From positions 52,735,111 to 52,799,110 of the forward strand of contig NC_060247.1 of the NCBI RefSeq assembly GCF_921293095.1: DNA of 64,000 nt, read 5' to 3'. Position numbers and translations under genes: made by a program. Origin of the DNA: Ischnura elegans. Its lineage: Eukaryota > Arthropoda > Insecta > Odonata > Coenagrionidae. Positions 53,401 to 58,220 of the stretch are shown piece after piece; positions within the stretch are counted from its first letter, which is position 1, and every line of letters starts with the position of its first letter. Below the pieces are notes generated by a model. That model had not been told where the DNA came from and ran no database searches. It saw only the letters and a list, made by a program, of their open reading frames with translations.

Positions 53401-55340
53401 TGCATGGACAAGTAGACTGTTCATTATTTTTTATGTTAGGAAGTTGCTAAGTTAAGTTTGAAGGTTTCACAAAAATCCATCTGTTGATGTCATAATTTAA
53501 GCATCAATATTGTTTATTACCTTGTGATCAGTATTTCCTCCTTTGATATGTGTTGCTTGAGAGCATTTGACTCGATAATAGTTTATTTTTGTTCTTGGAA
53601 AAGGATTCTTTACTTATTTTTTTAGGATTTTTTTACTTTTAGGATTTTTTTTACCACCTTTATCGTAAATTAGGTCTTTTTACCAACACTATATACTGAA
53701 TTTCAGTCCATTTTTATACCGCTAATTGAAGCTTTTATTTACCATTATCTAGGAGCCCTAGTAATGAGCCTTATGCCAACCTGAAGAAGGATATTCAATG
53801 TGGGAAAGGAAAAGGCCAGGGTGACTTGATCCATATAAACTTTAACAAGTAGAATAAACCATGTAAATGAAGGAACAAGATAACAATTTATCCCAATTCC
53901 TTATAGATATTTAGTTTCTTTGAGACATATCTCACCTTTCCATTTGGAGAACTCTTCTTGAAGACTCTGAAAAGTAGACAAAGGATAATTTTCAATAAAA
54001 CTTGAAAACCAAAATCACCATTCAAGATTATCAACAATAAATACCAAATTGCCCACAAATATCACATTTACAATAAAACCTTTTTTTATTCTTATTAGAG
54101 GAGTATTCTTCATGCGAGGAACTGGCCAGAACCAAAAAAATTCAATGTGACTCATGAAAGGCATAAAATAGGTGTGAAACATAAAAAAATTAAATGAAAA
54201 ATTGAAGACTGATACAAAACAAAATTTGAAAATAAATTACTTATTACTGCCCCTCCCACTTAATAGCATTTGAATGCAAAAAACAATGATTTACATTTAG
54301 CAGGAAGAACTGTTTCTGCATTCCTTAGGTTTTACCTCTTGCAGCTTAAGAGCCTTTTTCCATGATCCTTCAGCTATGACTAATTATGCCTTTCCCTACA
54401 TTTTTCACCTCTGGAAATGCAGAGGAATGCAGAAACAGTTCTTCCTACTAAATCTAAATCGTTGTTTTTTGCATTCAAATGCCATGAAGAGAACTCTCTT
54501 TGATCTCAAGGAAGAATATTACAAAAATTTTCTCACACTTACAGCTTTAAATCTTTACAATCCAATGCAGATAGTTTTTAGATTTTCCCAAGCGAGCAAA
54601 ACAGGGTTGATTAGTCCTTACAATTCAACATGAATTCAAAGATATTTGTTCAAACATGATCAAGAAGTTTTGTTTCTATTCACCCTTGCTTCTCTTTAAT
54701 AGTAATAAGCAAATACTTTCCGCTGATAAAGGGAGTCATCTTTATTTCCAGATGAATTTAGGCCCTCTATCATACTTAACTTACACAAACACACATCCAT
54801 GGATTCGAATTCGAGACCTAAGGATTAACAGGCGAGAATGTTACCCCACCACTTCTGAGGCCAATACGATTACATAGGCTTGGAAACTACCTGAAGGGCC
54901 CTAAGGTTCAAATTCCAAGTGAAGTCATCAGATACCACCAAACGAAATCCTCAAATTGTAAGGTGGCCATTGGAAAAAAATTGCCCCCCCCCCTCCCTAA
55001 ATATCTGAGAGACACATACTTGTGACTTTATCAAAAGAGAAATGCTGTTAAGTTTCAATTAAAACTGCATGCGGTTCAAACAGTAGGTGTAGCATAAAAA
55101 TAAATGAAAAACATGAATACATTCAAGTAAATTCCCCGGTTTAGATGAACTTGACCAAACATAAAATGTGGATACTTCTTAAATATTTTACACGGAGCAT
55201 TGAGTATGGATATTCAGTAAAATTAACGTCAGCCACTTTTGTTATGACTCGACAGTGTATATTTGTCATGCTTATATCACCACTCAAACTTACCTAGTAG
55301 CTTGTCTTCTTCCACCACTACCTCCTCCACCATCCTCCAT
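9192..55340 (-). CDS. krz: Non-visual arrestin (beta-arrestin, kurtz orthologue), whole gene, 12 exons used per transcript
   Basis: Beta-arrestins bind active, phosphorylated G-protein-coupled receptors, stop G-protein coupling, and link receptors to clathrin and AP2 for endocytosis. Joining 55294-55340, 53936-53966, 50126-50186, 44192-44451, 42387-42565, 34282-34417, 30767-30851, 29347-29419, one of 25914-26057 or 25619-25762, 14469-14555, 10264-10440 and 9192-9282 gives a continuous 456-residue frame with GT-AG at every junction. Family marks in order: [20 protein letters not shown]; finger loop [13 protein letters not shown] (72-84); RPLTRLQERL; phosphate-sensor segment [11 protein letters not shown] (193-203); lariat loop with the polar-core Asp pair (LALDG 324, EDTN 331); clathrin box LIQLD (422-426); AP2 motif [11 protein letters not shown] near the C-terminus. 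Length is slightly above the usual 400-430 because of a Ser/Thr/Gly-rich loop in exon 4. Identity is very secure; the symbol is by orthology to Drosophila kurtz. Confidence 0.95.
10264..10440 (-). CDS. krz: Arrestin exon 11 (end of C-domain, flexible tail, clathrin box)
   Basis: Acceptor TTTTTAG directly above 10440; donor GTAAGT at 10258-10263. It encodes [18 protein letters not shown], the last C-domain strand, and then a low-complexity acidic Ser/Pro/Thr tail ending NLIQLDT. LIQLD is a textbook clathrin box (L-phi-x-phi-[DE]). Confidence 0.94.
10885..11315. mobile_element. hAT-type MITE with 8-bp target duplication (arrestin intron 11/10 region)
   Basis: It begins CAGGGCTGGGCACAATAC and ends (reverse strand) CAGGGTTGGACAGTAT. 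The flanking 8-mers are TTTATAGG on the left (10877-10884) and TCTATAGG on the right (11316-11323), differing at one base, as expected for an aged hAT insertion. The 431-bp interior is built of AAATAC/GTATTT words and has no coding capacity. Confidence 0.85.
11539..13517 (-). mobile_element. Tigger/pogo-like element, copy A (1979 bp)
   Basis: Terminal inverted repeats CAGTGGAACCTCGATTTATC at both ends. The left flank is AA and the right flank TA, so the TA duplication has decayed. Both ends carry multiple copies of a word close to AAACGATNAATGCGGGAAAA (about 11570-11615 and 13321-13500). Inside, on the minus strand, is the start of a CENP-B-like transposase (see next entry). Copies B (37.4 kb) and C (47.5 kb) share the same ends and interior. 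Confidence 0.85.
12199..12276 (-). pseudogene. CENP-B-like (pogo/Tigger) transposase N-terminus, broken
   Basis: An ATG at 12274-12276 opens [20 protein letters not shown], followed by EEKNPG and a stop. The pattern and the following out-of-frame residues ([12 protein letters not shown]) match the first helix-turn-helix of CENP-B N-terminal domains in pogo-family transposases. The copy at 48725 (plus) stops at the same codon, so the stop predates amplification of this family. It therefore needed transposase in trans. Confidence 0.65.
13518..14468. other. Arrestin intron 10 sequence (between exons 10 and 11), no gene seen
   Basis: Only short chance frames (for example 13631-13915 plus). A/T-rich, no recognised repeat ends. 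Confidence 0.5.
14469..14555 (-). CDS. krz: Arrestin exon 10
   Basis: Acceptor CCTTAG above 14555; donor GTAAGC at 14463-14468. It encodes [20 protein letters not shown] followed by KLCLGPLG, two strands of the C-domain that are highly conserved in beta-arrestins. The first base completes the codon begun by either alternative exon 9: Val after 9a, Pro after 9b. Confidence 0.94.
14556..17579. other. First part of the large intron below exon 9b, no gene recognised
   Basis: A/T-rich intron. At 16935-17065 lies one copy of a dispersed repeat described separately. Frames such as 15476-15664 and 15786-15968 on the minus strand show no family signature. Confidence 0.5.
16930..17065 (-). repeat. Dispersed repeat end, family with GCGAAAT/GCAAAATTCGCA words
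   Basis: On the minus strand it reads TAGAGATCTGCAAAATTCGC and then GATGCGATATCGCAAAATAA. The same order of words occurs at 32855-33010 on the plus strand (GGGACATGCAAAAGTCGCAA, ATGCGATAACACGAAATTTA) and more loosely at 50945-51075. I read these as fragments of one transposon family; the class is uncertain. Confidence 0.45.
17580..17757. mobile_element. Short hAT-like MITE
   Basis: Begins CAGGGCTGGTTCTAGACA and ends (reverse strand) CAGGGTCGGTTTAAGCGGTA. The 178-bp body contains GGCACCC/GCAGCC text that is widespread in arthropod genomes. No clean 8-bp duplication is visible. Confidence 0.6.
18205..18600 (-). repeat. Two tandem tRNA-derived SINE units
   Basis: On the minus strand, GTTCAATTCC (a pol III box B core) occurs in two related contexts, near 18248-18258 and 18541-18551. 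Each is followed by closely similar text: CAGTCAAGGAGAATTATGTC in one and TGGTCCAGGAGAATTTTTCT in the other. The one near 18300 keeps an upstream box A-like stretch (AGTTTGTGCAGTGGCCTGG). About 290 nt of SINE body links the two. Together they look like a head-to-tail dimer. Confidence 0.6.
18702..19323. mobile_element. hAT-like nonautonomous element with internal TTCACGG repeats
   Basis: Ends are CAGGGTTCCCACTGTAAC and (reverse strand) CAGGGTTCCTACTCAACC. Both flanks contain CTCTC, but no exact 8-bp duplication remains. The outer ~80 bp at each end is packed with AATTCACGG and TTTTCACGG words, likely subterminal repeats. The 622-bp interior is non-coding. Confidence 0.72.
19324..25618. other. 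Remainder of the intron between exon 9b and exon 10, no gene recognised
   Basis: A/T-rich. It has a short CA microsatellite near 19432-19450 and a low-complexity G-rich repeat remnant at about 24150-24470 (CCCCCCCTGCCCCTCGC and similar words, frequent in arthropod transposon ends). An isolated pogo-like end, CAGTAGACCCCCGCATTATG, begins near 23712. No coding exon is supported. Confidence 0.5.
25619..25762 (-). CDS. krz: Arrestin alternative exon 9b (lariat/gate loop, canonical-like version)
   Basis: Acceptor CTCTTTGCAG above 25762 and donor GTGAGT at 25613-25618. It is 144 nt and starts and ends in the same phase as exon 9a. It encodes [20 protein letters not shown], then [15 protein letters not shown] and [14 protein letters not shown]. 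This is close to the consensus of animal beta-arrestins, including the polar-core Asp residues (LALDG, HEDTN) and the gate-loop K-H pair. One oddity is Trp in NKDKWG, where the family normally has Arg. G/C content is high compared with all other exons. Used with exon 8 and exon 10 it gives a complete 456-residue arrestin. Confidence 0.92.
25816..25850 (-). other. Potential RNA hairpin in the 151-nt intron between exons 9a and 9b
   Basis: GGAGAGGG (25816-25823) is complementary to CCCTCTCC (25843-25850). A further GGG/CCC pairing inside (25825-25827 with 25837-25839) is possible. The intron (25763-25913) is unusually G/C-rich for this gene. A G7-C3 run near 25862-25872 may form a second small hairpin. 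A role in splice-site choice is inference only. Confidence 0.5.
25914..26057 (-). CDS. krz: Arrestin alternative exon 9a (lariat/gate loop, divergent version)
   Basis: Acceptor CTCTTTGCAG above 26057, the same ten bases as at exon 9b, and donor GTGAGT at 25908-25913. It is 144 nt, in the same phase as 9b and open throughout. It encodes [20 protein letters not shown], then [15 protein letters not shown] and [14 protein letters not shown]. Against 9b it has 16 replacements in 48 positions. Several add positive charge before the lariat loop (H306, R307, R311, R316), and one changes the gate-loop His to Asp (KDED instead of KHED). The polar-core Asp residues and all Gly/Pro landmarks are kept, which argues against a decaying duplicate. 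It lies upstream of 9b in transcription order. Confidence 0.88.
26058..29346. other. Arrestin intron 8, no gene recognised
   Basis: The first ~120 bases above exon 9a (to about 26180) are G-rich on the transcribed strand, with many GGG triplets of the kind that act as intronic splicing enhancers. The rest is A/T-rich. A short tandem of an ~18-bp unit (ATCRCATAGTAGTAT words) lies at 28705-28745. Confidence 0.5.
29347..29419 (-). CDS. krz: Arrestin exon 8
   Basis: Acceptor TTTTCAG above 29419; donor GTAAGT at 29341-29346. It encodes (V)[20 protein letters not shown] followed by IES, the conserved C-domain strand pair ahead of the lariat loop. It ends in phase 2 (GA), so either alternative exon 9, or neither, would keep the frame. 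Confidence 0.93.
29499..29565. repeat. 25-bp perfect inverted repeat just upstream of arrestin exon 8
   Basis: Arms at 29499-29523 and 29541-29565 are perfect reverse complements around a 17-nt loop. The core is ACAACTAAGGAAGTATTT. In the pre-mRNA the hairpin would end about 80 nt upstream of the exon 8 acceptor. The perfect match suggests a recent origin or selection. Confidence 0.85.
29566..30766. other. Arrestin intron 7, no gene recognised
   Basis: Contains a degenerate transposon-end-like stretch near 29680-29720 (ACCCTCGCTTTACCATAATA). No other recognised feature. Confidence 0.45.
30767..30851 (-). CDS. krz: Arrestin exon 7
   Basis: Acceptor TTTTTCTAG above 30851; donor GTGAG at 30762-30766. 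It encodes [20 protein letters not shown] and then TVRKIKVS, the first strands of the C-domain, with the conserved YxHGE and N-x-S/T-N-K/R-T-V patterns of arrestins. It starts in phase 0. Confidence 0.94.
31240..31330 (+). repeat. tRNA-derived SINE head
   Basis: CCATAGTTAAAGCACTCGCC followed by a box B-like GTGTTCGTATCCC, in tRNA-like spacing, marks a degenerate tRNA-related SINE promoter. The A/T-rich tract after 31320 is consistent with the element tail. It does not fold well enough to call a functional tRNA. Confidence 0.5.
32855..33010 (+). repeat. Dispersed repeat, same family as 16930-17065
   Basis: Begins GGGACATGCAAAAGTCGCAA and carries repeated GCGATTTTC/GCAATTTTC words. The order of words matches the minus-strand copy near 17 kb. 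Confidence 0.45.
33098..33613. mobile_element. Foldback-type element, nearly palindromic over 516 bp
   Basis: The left outer arm (GAATTTCTACGGGCCGCAGT, then CACCATGAAATCCAGAGT) matches the reverse complement of the right outer arm (GAATTTCTGTAGAGC, then CACCGTGAAATCCAGAGT). The inner parts also match in inverted orientation: TGTGTATTTCACG near 33244, and its complement near 33463. As a result the two strands each open a frame starting MCISRHRW (33473 minus, 33245 plus). There is no protein of its own and no clear target duplication. Confidence 0.75.
33657..33850. mobile_element. Partial copy of the TTAA-flanked piggyBac-like family also present at 59.8-60.64 kb
   Basis: A TTAA at 33653-33656 is followed by CCCTTTTGC. 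Words then occur in the same order as in the reverse complement of the right end of the 60.6-kb element: TGACCCGGGAGACCA, a spaced ACGAA, and CTCTCCCCCTTTC with GACGGT and GGGTT. The other end is not seen. Confidence 0.55.
33867..34017. mobile_element. Small TA-flanked MITE
   Basis: Left end CCGTATTTCTCCAAATACAG, and right end (reverse strand) CTGTATGTGTCTGAATATAG, both followed by TCCC and a C run, with TA on each side (33865-33866, 34018-34019). It is 151 bp and non-coding. Its ends resemble those of the larger element at 36829. Confidence 0.65.
34282..34417 (-). CDS. krz: Arrestin exon 6 (phosphate sensor strand)
   Basis: Acceptor TTTCCAG above 34417; donor GTAAG at 34277-34281. With the split codon it encodes [20 protein letters not shown] and onward to SLDKE. 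The Arg in NSVR corresponds to the polar-core phosphate-sensor Arg of arrestins. [16 protein letters not shown] links the N- and C-domains. Confidence 0.94.
35043..35371. mobile_element. Possible degenerate TA-flanked MITE
   Basis: CAGTTAGTCCT at the left and CAGTTATCCTG (reverse strand) at the right, each next to TA. The inverted match is short, so this is tentative. Confidence 0.3.
35393..35766. mobile_element. 374-bp TA-flanked MITE (Tc1/mariner/pogo type)
   Basis: Left end CAGTCCGGCCGGTGAGAG, right end (reverse strand) CAGTCCCGCCGCCGAGAG, both continuing TTGTCCGATGA. TA lies on both sides (35391-35392, 35767-35768). The inverted repeats are about 29 bp with few mismatches. The interior is C-rich and non-coding. 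Confidence 0.8.
35980..36035 (-). repeat. Isolated pogo-like terminal sequence
   Basis: On the minus strand CGGTAGGCTCTCGTTATTAC, then AAAGTTCACGGGACCGA, resembles the end near 50585 on the plus strand (CAGTAGACTCTCCATAATAC ... TTATTACGAAGTTCTCGC). Probably two remnants of a third pogo-like family. Confidence 0.4.
36829..38850 (+). mobile_element. Pogo/mariner-like element, split by a nested Tigger copy
   Basis: Ends are CCGTATTTGCACGAATCTAA on the left and CTGTATTTGCACGAATCTAA (reverse strand) on the right, both continuing GACGA, with TA at 36827-36828 and 38851-38852. On the plus strand an ATG at 37375 opens [17 protein letters not shown], which looks like the start of a pogo/Jerky-type transposase. 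This frame is cut after about 17 codons by the Tigger copy B insertion at 37426. The rest of the transposase is missing. Confidence 0.72.
37426..38795 (+). mobile_element. Tigger/pogo-like element, copy B, nested and right-truncated
   Basis: The left end CAGTGGAATCCCGATCTATC is followed by the same subterminal words as copies A and C (TTTTCCCGCATTCATC, CGCATCCATCTTTTGACG). The interior matches copies A and C in order. It carries ATGGCCCCTCCAAAG at about 38629, a counterpart of the transposase start, with a deletion just after it. The right inverted repeat is lost near 38795. It interrupts the transposase frame of the surrounding element. Confidence 0.7.
39184..41049 (+). mobile_element. Second Tigger-like family, 1866 bp, TA-flanked
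   Basis: Left CAGTGGAACCTCGCTAAAGC, right (reverse strand) CAGTGCAACCTCGATATAAC, with TA at 39182-39183 and 41050-41051. Subterminal words GCTATAGCGA/GCTATAACGA recur at both ends. An ATG at 39607-39609 opens [17 protein letters not shown], a basic start typical of Tigger/CENP-B-like transposases, but it stops soon after. Later frames (39666-39989) are fragments. The copy is dead. Confidence 0.75.
41270..41525. mobile_element. Fragment of the first Tigger family
   Basis: Words such as GTAACTTGATATTTTC, CTTGGGAAGATTCA and GTGCCTGTCGTG appear in the same order as near 13026-13275 of copy A. No terminal repeats are present. Confidence 0.5.
42387..42565 (-). CDS. krz: Arrestin exon 5
   Basis: Acceptor CAG above 42565; donor GTAAT at 42382-42386, slightly weak. 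It encodes [20 protein letters not shown], then [20 protein letters not shown] and [19 protein letters not shown]. This is the N-domain helix and the core strands, with the classic SVTLQP and GVDYE motifs. Confidence 0.95.
43440..43700 (+). pseudogene. Penelope-like element GIY-YIG endonuclease fragment
   Basis: The plus strand around 43451-43560 encodes [20 protein letters not shown] and then YIGQ, matching the GVYxLxCxxCxxxYIGQ start of the GIY-YIG nuclease of Penelope-like retroelements. [13 protein letters not shown], a stop, then NLIDMGH follow, as in the next helix. There is at least one in-frame stop. No reverse transcriptase is attached. Confidence 0.62.
44192..44451 (-). CDS. krz: Arrestin exon 4 (finger loop; Ser/Thr/Gly-rich insertion)
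   Basis: Acceptor TTTCTAG above 44451; donor GTATG at 44187-44191. It encodes residues 47-133: [20 protein letters not shown], then [32 protein letters not shown], and after a loop [20 protein letters not shown] is the finger loop that enters the receptor core. Between YPP and RPLTRLQ, where most beta-arrestins have only a few residues, there are about 27 extra ones rich in S, T, G and P (residues 99-126). The frame is open and codon use is unremarkable, so the insertion looks genuine. Confidence 0.95.
44755..47430 (+). pseudogene. Decayed piggyBac transposon with transposase remnant
   Basis: TTAA at 44751-44754, followed by CACATTGCAGACC, marks the 5' end. A transposase can be followed through several frames from about 45390. 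There is an acidic N-terminus ([21 protein letters not shown]), then [49 protein letters not shown] with the first catalytic Asp region, [20 protein letters not shown], and [17 protein letters not shown]. The latter corresponds to the family's TDNFYTS, so the second catalytic Asp is lost. Several frameshifts and stops occur, and a 217-bp direct duplication breaks the middle. The 3' end is not found. Tigger copy C begins at 47549. The element lies antisense to the arrestin gene in intron 3. Confidence 0.85.
46116..46544 (+). repeat. 217-bp-offset tandem duplication inside the piggyBac remnant
   Basis: 46116-46327 and 46333-46544 are near-identical (starting TCTAGTAACTACGCGTATGT, ending GCACTTACCGAAAACATC), with only a handful of single-base differences. 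It duplicates the part of the transposase around [11 protein letters not shown]. Confidence 0.9.
47549..49444 (+). mobile_element. Tigger/pogo-like element, copy C (1896 bp), with TA duplication
   Basis: Ends CAGTGGAACCCCGATCTTTC and (reverse strand) CAGTGGAACCTTGATCTATC, with TA at 47547-47548 and 49445-49446. At least four copies of a word near TTTTCCCGCATCCATCGTTT lie in the first 200 bp. A CENP-B-like start ([20 protein letters not shown]) opens at 48725 on the plus strand and stops at the same codon as in copy A. Only this copy keeps both clean ends and the TA duplication. Confidence 0.87.
49447..50125. other. Arrestin intron 3 sequence, no gene recognised
   Basis: No open frame with a family signature and no clear repeat ends. 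The missing 3' end of the piggyBac remnant might lie here but I did not find it. Confidence 0.45.
50126..50186 (-). CDS. krz: Arrestin exon 3
   Basis: Acceptor CTTTGCAG above 50186; donor GTAAG at 50121-50125. It encodes [20 protein letters not shown] and one base of the next codon. KRDFVDH carries the N-domain Asp of the polar core. Confidence 0.95.
50585..50660 (+). repeat. Isolated pogo-like terminal sequence
   Basis: CAGTAGACTCTCCATAATAC followed by GAAGTTCTCGCTATCACAAA. It resembles the minus-strand end at 35980-36035. No matching right end nearby. Confidence 0.4.
50945..51075 (+). repeat. Dispersed repeat with GCAAA/GCGATTTTT words
   Basis: Loosely matches the family at 16930 and 32855 (TTCGCAAACGTGAAATTTTG, TTTTGCGATTTTTTCACG). 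Just beyond, 51125-51170 shows a tRNA-like box B complement (GGGAATTTAAACC), possibly a SINE head on the minus strand. A G/C-richer segment without a recognised gene then runs to about 51600. Confidence 0.35.
52426..52673. mobile_element. 248-bp MITE, PIF/Harbinger-like, TAA target duplication
   Basis: Left end GGGCCCACGTGCACTGGCAG, right end (reverse strand) GGGCCCCCACGCACTGGCAA, then CTTTT in both. TAA lies on each side (52423-52425, 52674-52676). A 3-bp T-A duplication with GGGCC ends fits PIF/Harbinger. Confidence 0.75.
52677..53935. other. Arrestin intron 2 sequence, no gene recognised
   Basis: A TTAA at 52759-52762 followed by CACTTTGAAGCCC looks like a solitary piggyBac-type end. A partly palindromic C/G-rich patch around CGGGCTCGGGCTTCG (53040-53056) is also present. 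Nothing else recognised. Confidence 0.4.
53936..53966 (-). CDS. krz: Arrestin exon 2 (31-nt microexon)
   Basis: Acceptor TTTTCAG above 53966; donor GTGAG at 53931-53935. It completes an Arg codon and encodes [10 protein letters not shown], the conserved start of the arrestin N-domain (strand I). At 31 nt it is a microexon, but both splice sites are good and the frame joins exactly to exons 1 and 3. Confidence 0.92.
53967..55293. other. Arrestin intron 1, no gene recognised
   Basis: A/T-rich. Near-identical 20-40-base words occur in inverted orientation around 54241-54330 and 54410-54485 (GGAATGCAGAAACAGTTCTT against its complement, and TTTGCATTCAAATG), suggesting an old inverted repeat. Confidence 0.5.
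54785..54875 (-). repeat. tRNA-like SINE head
   Basis: The minus strand reads GGGGTAACATTCTCGCCTG, then TCTCGAATTCGAATCC, which resembles pol III A and B boxes in tRNA spacing. Degenerate; not a functional tRNA. Confidence 0.45.
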
Positions 55341-55409
55341 TGTGGGCGCACAAGGGCCTTAGAAGCCTGGCTCCTTTGCGCCCTCACTTCAAATTTCCAC
55401 ACCAGCTAA
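55294..55409 (-). CDS. krz: Arrestin exon 1 of coding part (start codon 55338-55340)
   Basis: The ATG at 55338-55340 sits in a good animal start context (CCCACAATGG). It encodes [15 protein letters not shown] and two bases of an Arg codon before the donor GTAAGT (55288-55293). 55341-55409 is 5' UTR. A likely acceptor TTGTAG at 55410-55415, with a branch-point-like TTACTAAT just upstream of it, suggests at least one non-coding exon before this one. The Gly/Ser-rich start precedes the conserved [10 protein letters not shown] and is longer than in vertebrate beta-arrestins. Confidence 0.88.
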
Positions 55410-56339
55410 CTACAATAGATTTGGGAATTAGTAAGGGTATATGGCATTAATACTACGATCTTACAAAGTCGCAAATACATCAACAATTAAGATAACAGCA
55501 ATATTATGAAGATGCCGCAACACAAAAAGTAAAATTCAGAAAGTTACGCTGCAACCGCAATCAAGGGACTCGACTCCTAGAAAAATTATAAAGAGCCACA
55601 AAATAATAAGCGTCTTATGAAAGAAGTCATCAAAGTACATAAAGTTGACTTTTCACGCCCTTATTTTAAATCACCTCTCGCACGTCGAAACAAACTGCAT
55701 TAAGCCAGCACAGAGATTATTACGTATTCGCAGGATTTACCGTACAAATTATCACAAGCTGATGAAAAATAACTGGGTACCAGTGTTTCTGTGTCCTGCA
55801 ACTTCCTCACCGATTACAATCACGCCTCTCTAACCTGTATTATTATTATTGGGTACAACAGTAAATAAAACCACCATGTTGTACACATACACCGACACAA
55901 TCACGATCCTCTCGCATTTTGTTTACCAATGTTCACGTCATATATGGCATGTACCACCAATTCCGAATTGTTGTGAGTTAACATAGATGGAATCTTAATG
56001 CTTTCTCATTGATTTCTTCTCAAAAACCTACAGCTAGCAAGGAACTAAACGGTTCCCTTCATAAACAGATAGATTCAATAATAATCGCTAAGTATTTTAC
56101 CTCGAAGACAGTTCTACTGGAATATACATTGTAGGGTTATACAAAATCGCACCTTCTGGTGACCTCGATACCTTAACCGTTGGTGTTTCCATATCCGACG
56201 CTTGTAAAGACAACTTCACTTAGGGAACCGGTGTAACCTTTACACCATACAATCAATTATATACAAAAACAATACAAAAAGACAACCACCAAATGATTAC
56301 TTACTAACCACAGCAGAGCTCAATTTATCGTATCCTTAC

Positions 56340-56580
56340 CTGTTTATTGATATGGACAAAGGCAAAGCTATATCCCCAGAACAATATTCGTAATCTGCAA
56401 TCAACACATTTCTATCAAAAACAAATATTTCACATAAATTCCACAAGATCACTCAGCTTTCGTCCCTTGAAACTACGGAAGTCACGTGATTACTTCCGGA
56501 AAAGTCCCTTTTTTTCCTCGTATTCTCGTAACACGCCCACCAAATTCAATCAACACTCAGGTTGACTCACGATTCTCTCC
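56340..56580 (-). promoter_or_regulatory. krz: Likely non-coding first exon and core promoter region of the arrestin gene
   Basis: A strong donor, CAG|GTAAGG, at 56334-56342 on the minus strand would splice to the acceptor at 55410 across a ~930-nt intron. Upstream of it is a stretch with a CACGTG E-box (near 56483) and a CCGGAAGT ETS-type site next to it (about 56493-56500), the kind of elements found in broadly expressed promoters. The transcription start itself is not identified. Confidence 0.4.
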
Positions 56581-57635
56581 GAAGCCAGCGGCGAGCTATC
56601 AGATATTTCAGATAACAGTTCGCCAAAAATAGTAGGAACTTTCGCCGACGTAAATATTCTACCATTCATTGAAATACAGGTAGCAATATCAATGCGTTAT
56701 TTTTTCGCAGCCAACAAACCCTACGTATTCAAACACTTCTCTCATGTTTAATTTAAATTAGTATTATAGCAGGAAAGAACGCCATTTCCTTACGTAAATA
56801 AGCGGGACTTTTGAATTTTGTTACTATGAGACCACAGCGATAAAATTAAACTTCTAATATTTTACCATTATAAATGAAACATACATTTTATAAATCACGT
56901 AAAAAATAACATCTCCAAACTGAGTGAAAATGAAATTAAATTCGATAATGGATACTTAATATGGAATATGCGCGCTCGAAACTTCCTTGTTTTACGTATG
57001 TTCAAGAATGAGGAAAGGTTTGAGTCATGAGTCCGCATTTACCTCCAAATTTTATGCTTCTCATGATAGGTTGACATACATTCTGAATTTTAAGCTAATA
57101 CTTTCACAGTATATAATTTCGGTACTTAGGTAGAAGCACGTTTTCAGTGCGATGAATGAAAATGCGATATGACACTCCAGAATTTAATTTTATCTCTAGA
57201 AAAAGAATTTCAGTGCGATCTGAGAAAAATTCAATATGACACTTCAGAATTAAATTTTCCTTCTAGAAACAGAATTTTTGATCGCTGAGATATTGCAAAA
57301 TATGTATAGGCAGCCAAATAATAGACAACAAGAAAAAGAAATAATATATTTAATCGTTCATCTCTTGAATGAAAGGCCACATTTAATGCATACCAACTTT
57401 CTCCGTTAATTTATATGAATTCCAACCAGATCACACGAATTATCTCCGTTGGTTTCAGGTGAAGCAACCATTTCAAACATCATGTATATATTAACATACA
57501 GTTTAATGATTCTATTTCCCCTGCCTCTAATCTGAAAAAGATTATTCAAGTACCATCAGATATAAACCAGACGTTTGCCAGACTGTGTATAGGTTTTGAA
57601 GGTCAAGTATTGCCCCGTGTGTACCCCACATAGCA
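56581..57635. other. Sequence upstream of the arrestin gene, no gene recognised
   Basis: A duplicated word pair around 57139-57290 (AGAATTTCAGTGCGAT / CACTTCAGAATTAAATTTTC type) hints at an old short duplication. Otherwise featureless. Confidence 0.45.
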
Positions 57636-57639
57636 CAAA

Positions 57640-57804
57640 ATATCTTCTAGATGTATAGAAAATATCTTCAATGTCCTGGATATTTTAAATATCTGCTAGA
57701 TGTCTAGAAAATATCTTCAATGTCTTGGATATTTTAAATATCTACCAGAAGTCTAGAAAATGCCTTCAATTCGTGGATATTATAAAAATCTACCAGATGT
57801 CTAG
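57640..57804. repeat. 49-bp tandem repeat, about 3.3 units
   Basis: The word ATGTCTAGAA (with variants) recurs at 57651, 57700, 57749 and 57797, a 49, 49 and 48 bp period. Each unit contains ATATCTTCAATGTC, GGATATTTTAAATATCT and TAGAAAAT. It lies directly beside the Penelope insertion. Confidence 0.85.
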
Positions 57805-57854
57805 CATCTGTCTTTTTGAGCAGAGACCTTTTTTGTATATGTCTAGTGAAATCA

Positions 57855-57887
57855 AAATTGATAGGTAACTCAGTTACCTATCAATTT
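57855..57887. repeat. 16-bp perfect palindrome with 1-nt centre
   Basis: AAATTGATAGGTAACT, then C, then AGTTACCTATCAATTT. It sits exactly at the end of the minus-strand Penelope coding block. Confidence 0.9.
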
Positions 57888-58220
57888 ATAGGCACTTTGG
57901 CAAGGATTTTGGCTTCCTTGAGGTCGATTGTGTGGCTAAATGCTGCATGTTCGGCTACCGCAGGCTTTGTTGATTGCCCCAGTCAAATCGCTCTCTCGAG
58001 CTCCTCTAGGCGTGTTTTGACTAATCTGCCTGTTTTGCCAATGTAGTTCTTCCTGCAGGTCTGGCAAGGAATTTGGTAGACGCCTTCCACTTGTAGTGGA
58101 GTTTTATCATTGAGAGTTTTTAGGAGATGTTTTATCTGTGTGTGAGGCAAGAAGATTGTCCTAATCTGGAATTTTCGTTGGATATTTCCTATTATGTCAG
58201 TCATCCCCTTAATGTATGGC
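57885..58220 (-). pseudogene. Penelope-like element, RT end and GIY-YIG nuclease, minus-strand half
   Basis: The minus strand encodes PYIKGMTDIIGNIQRKFQIR, then LLKTLNDKTPLQVEGVYQIP, CQTCRKNYIGKTGRLVKTRL, EELERAI, a TGA in place of a residue, and LGQSTKPAVAEHAAFSHTID with KEAKILAKVPIN. GVYQIPC..C...YIGKTGR and AVAEH..F..H are the GIY-YIG endonuclease motifs of Penelope-like elements. PYIKG belongs to the end of the reverse transcriptase. One in-frame stop and the sudden end near the palindrome show that it is dead. Confidence 0.85.
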
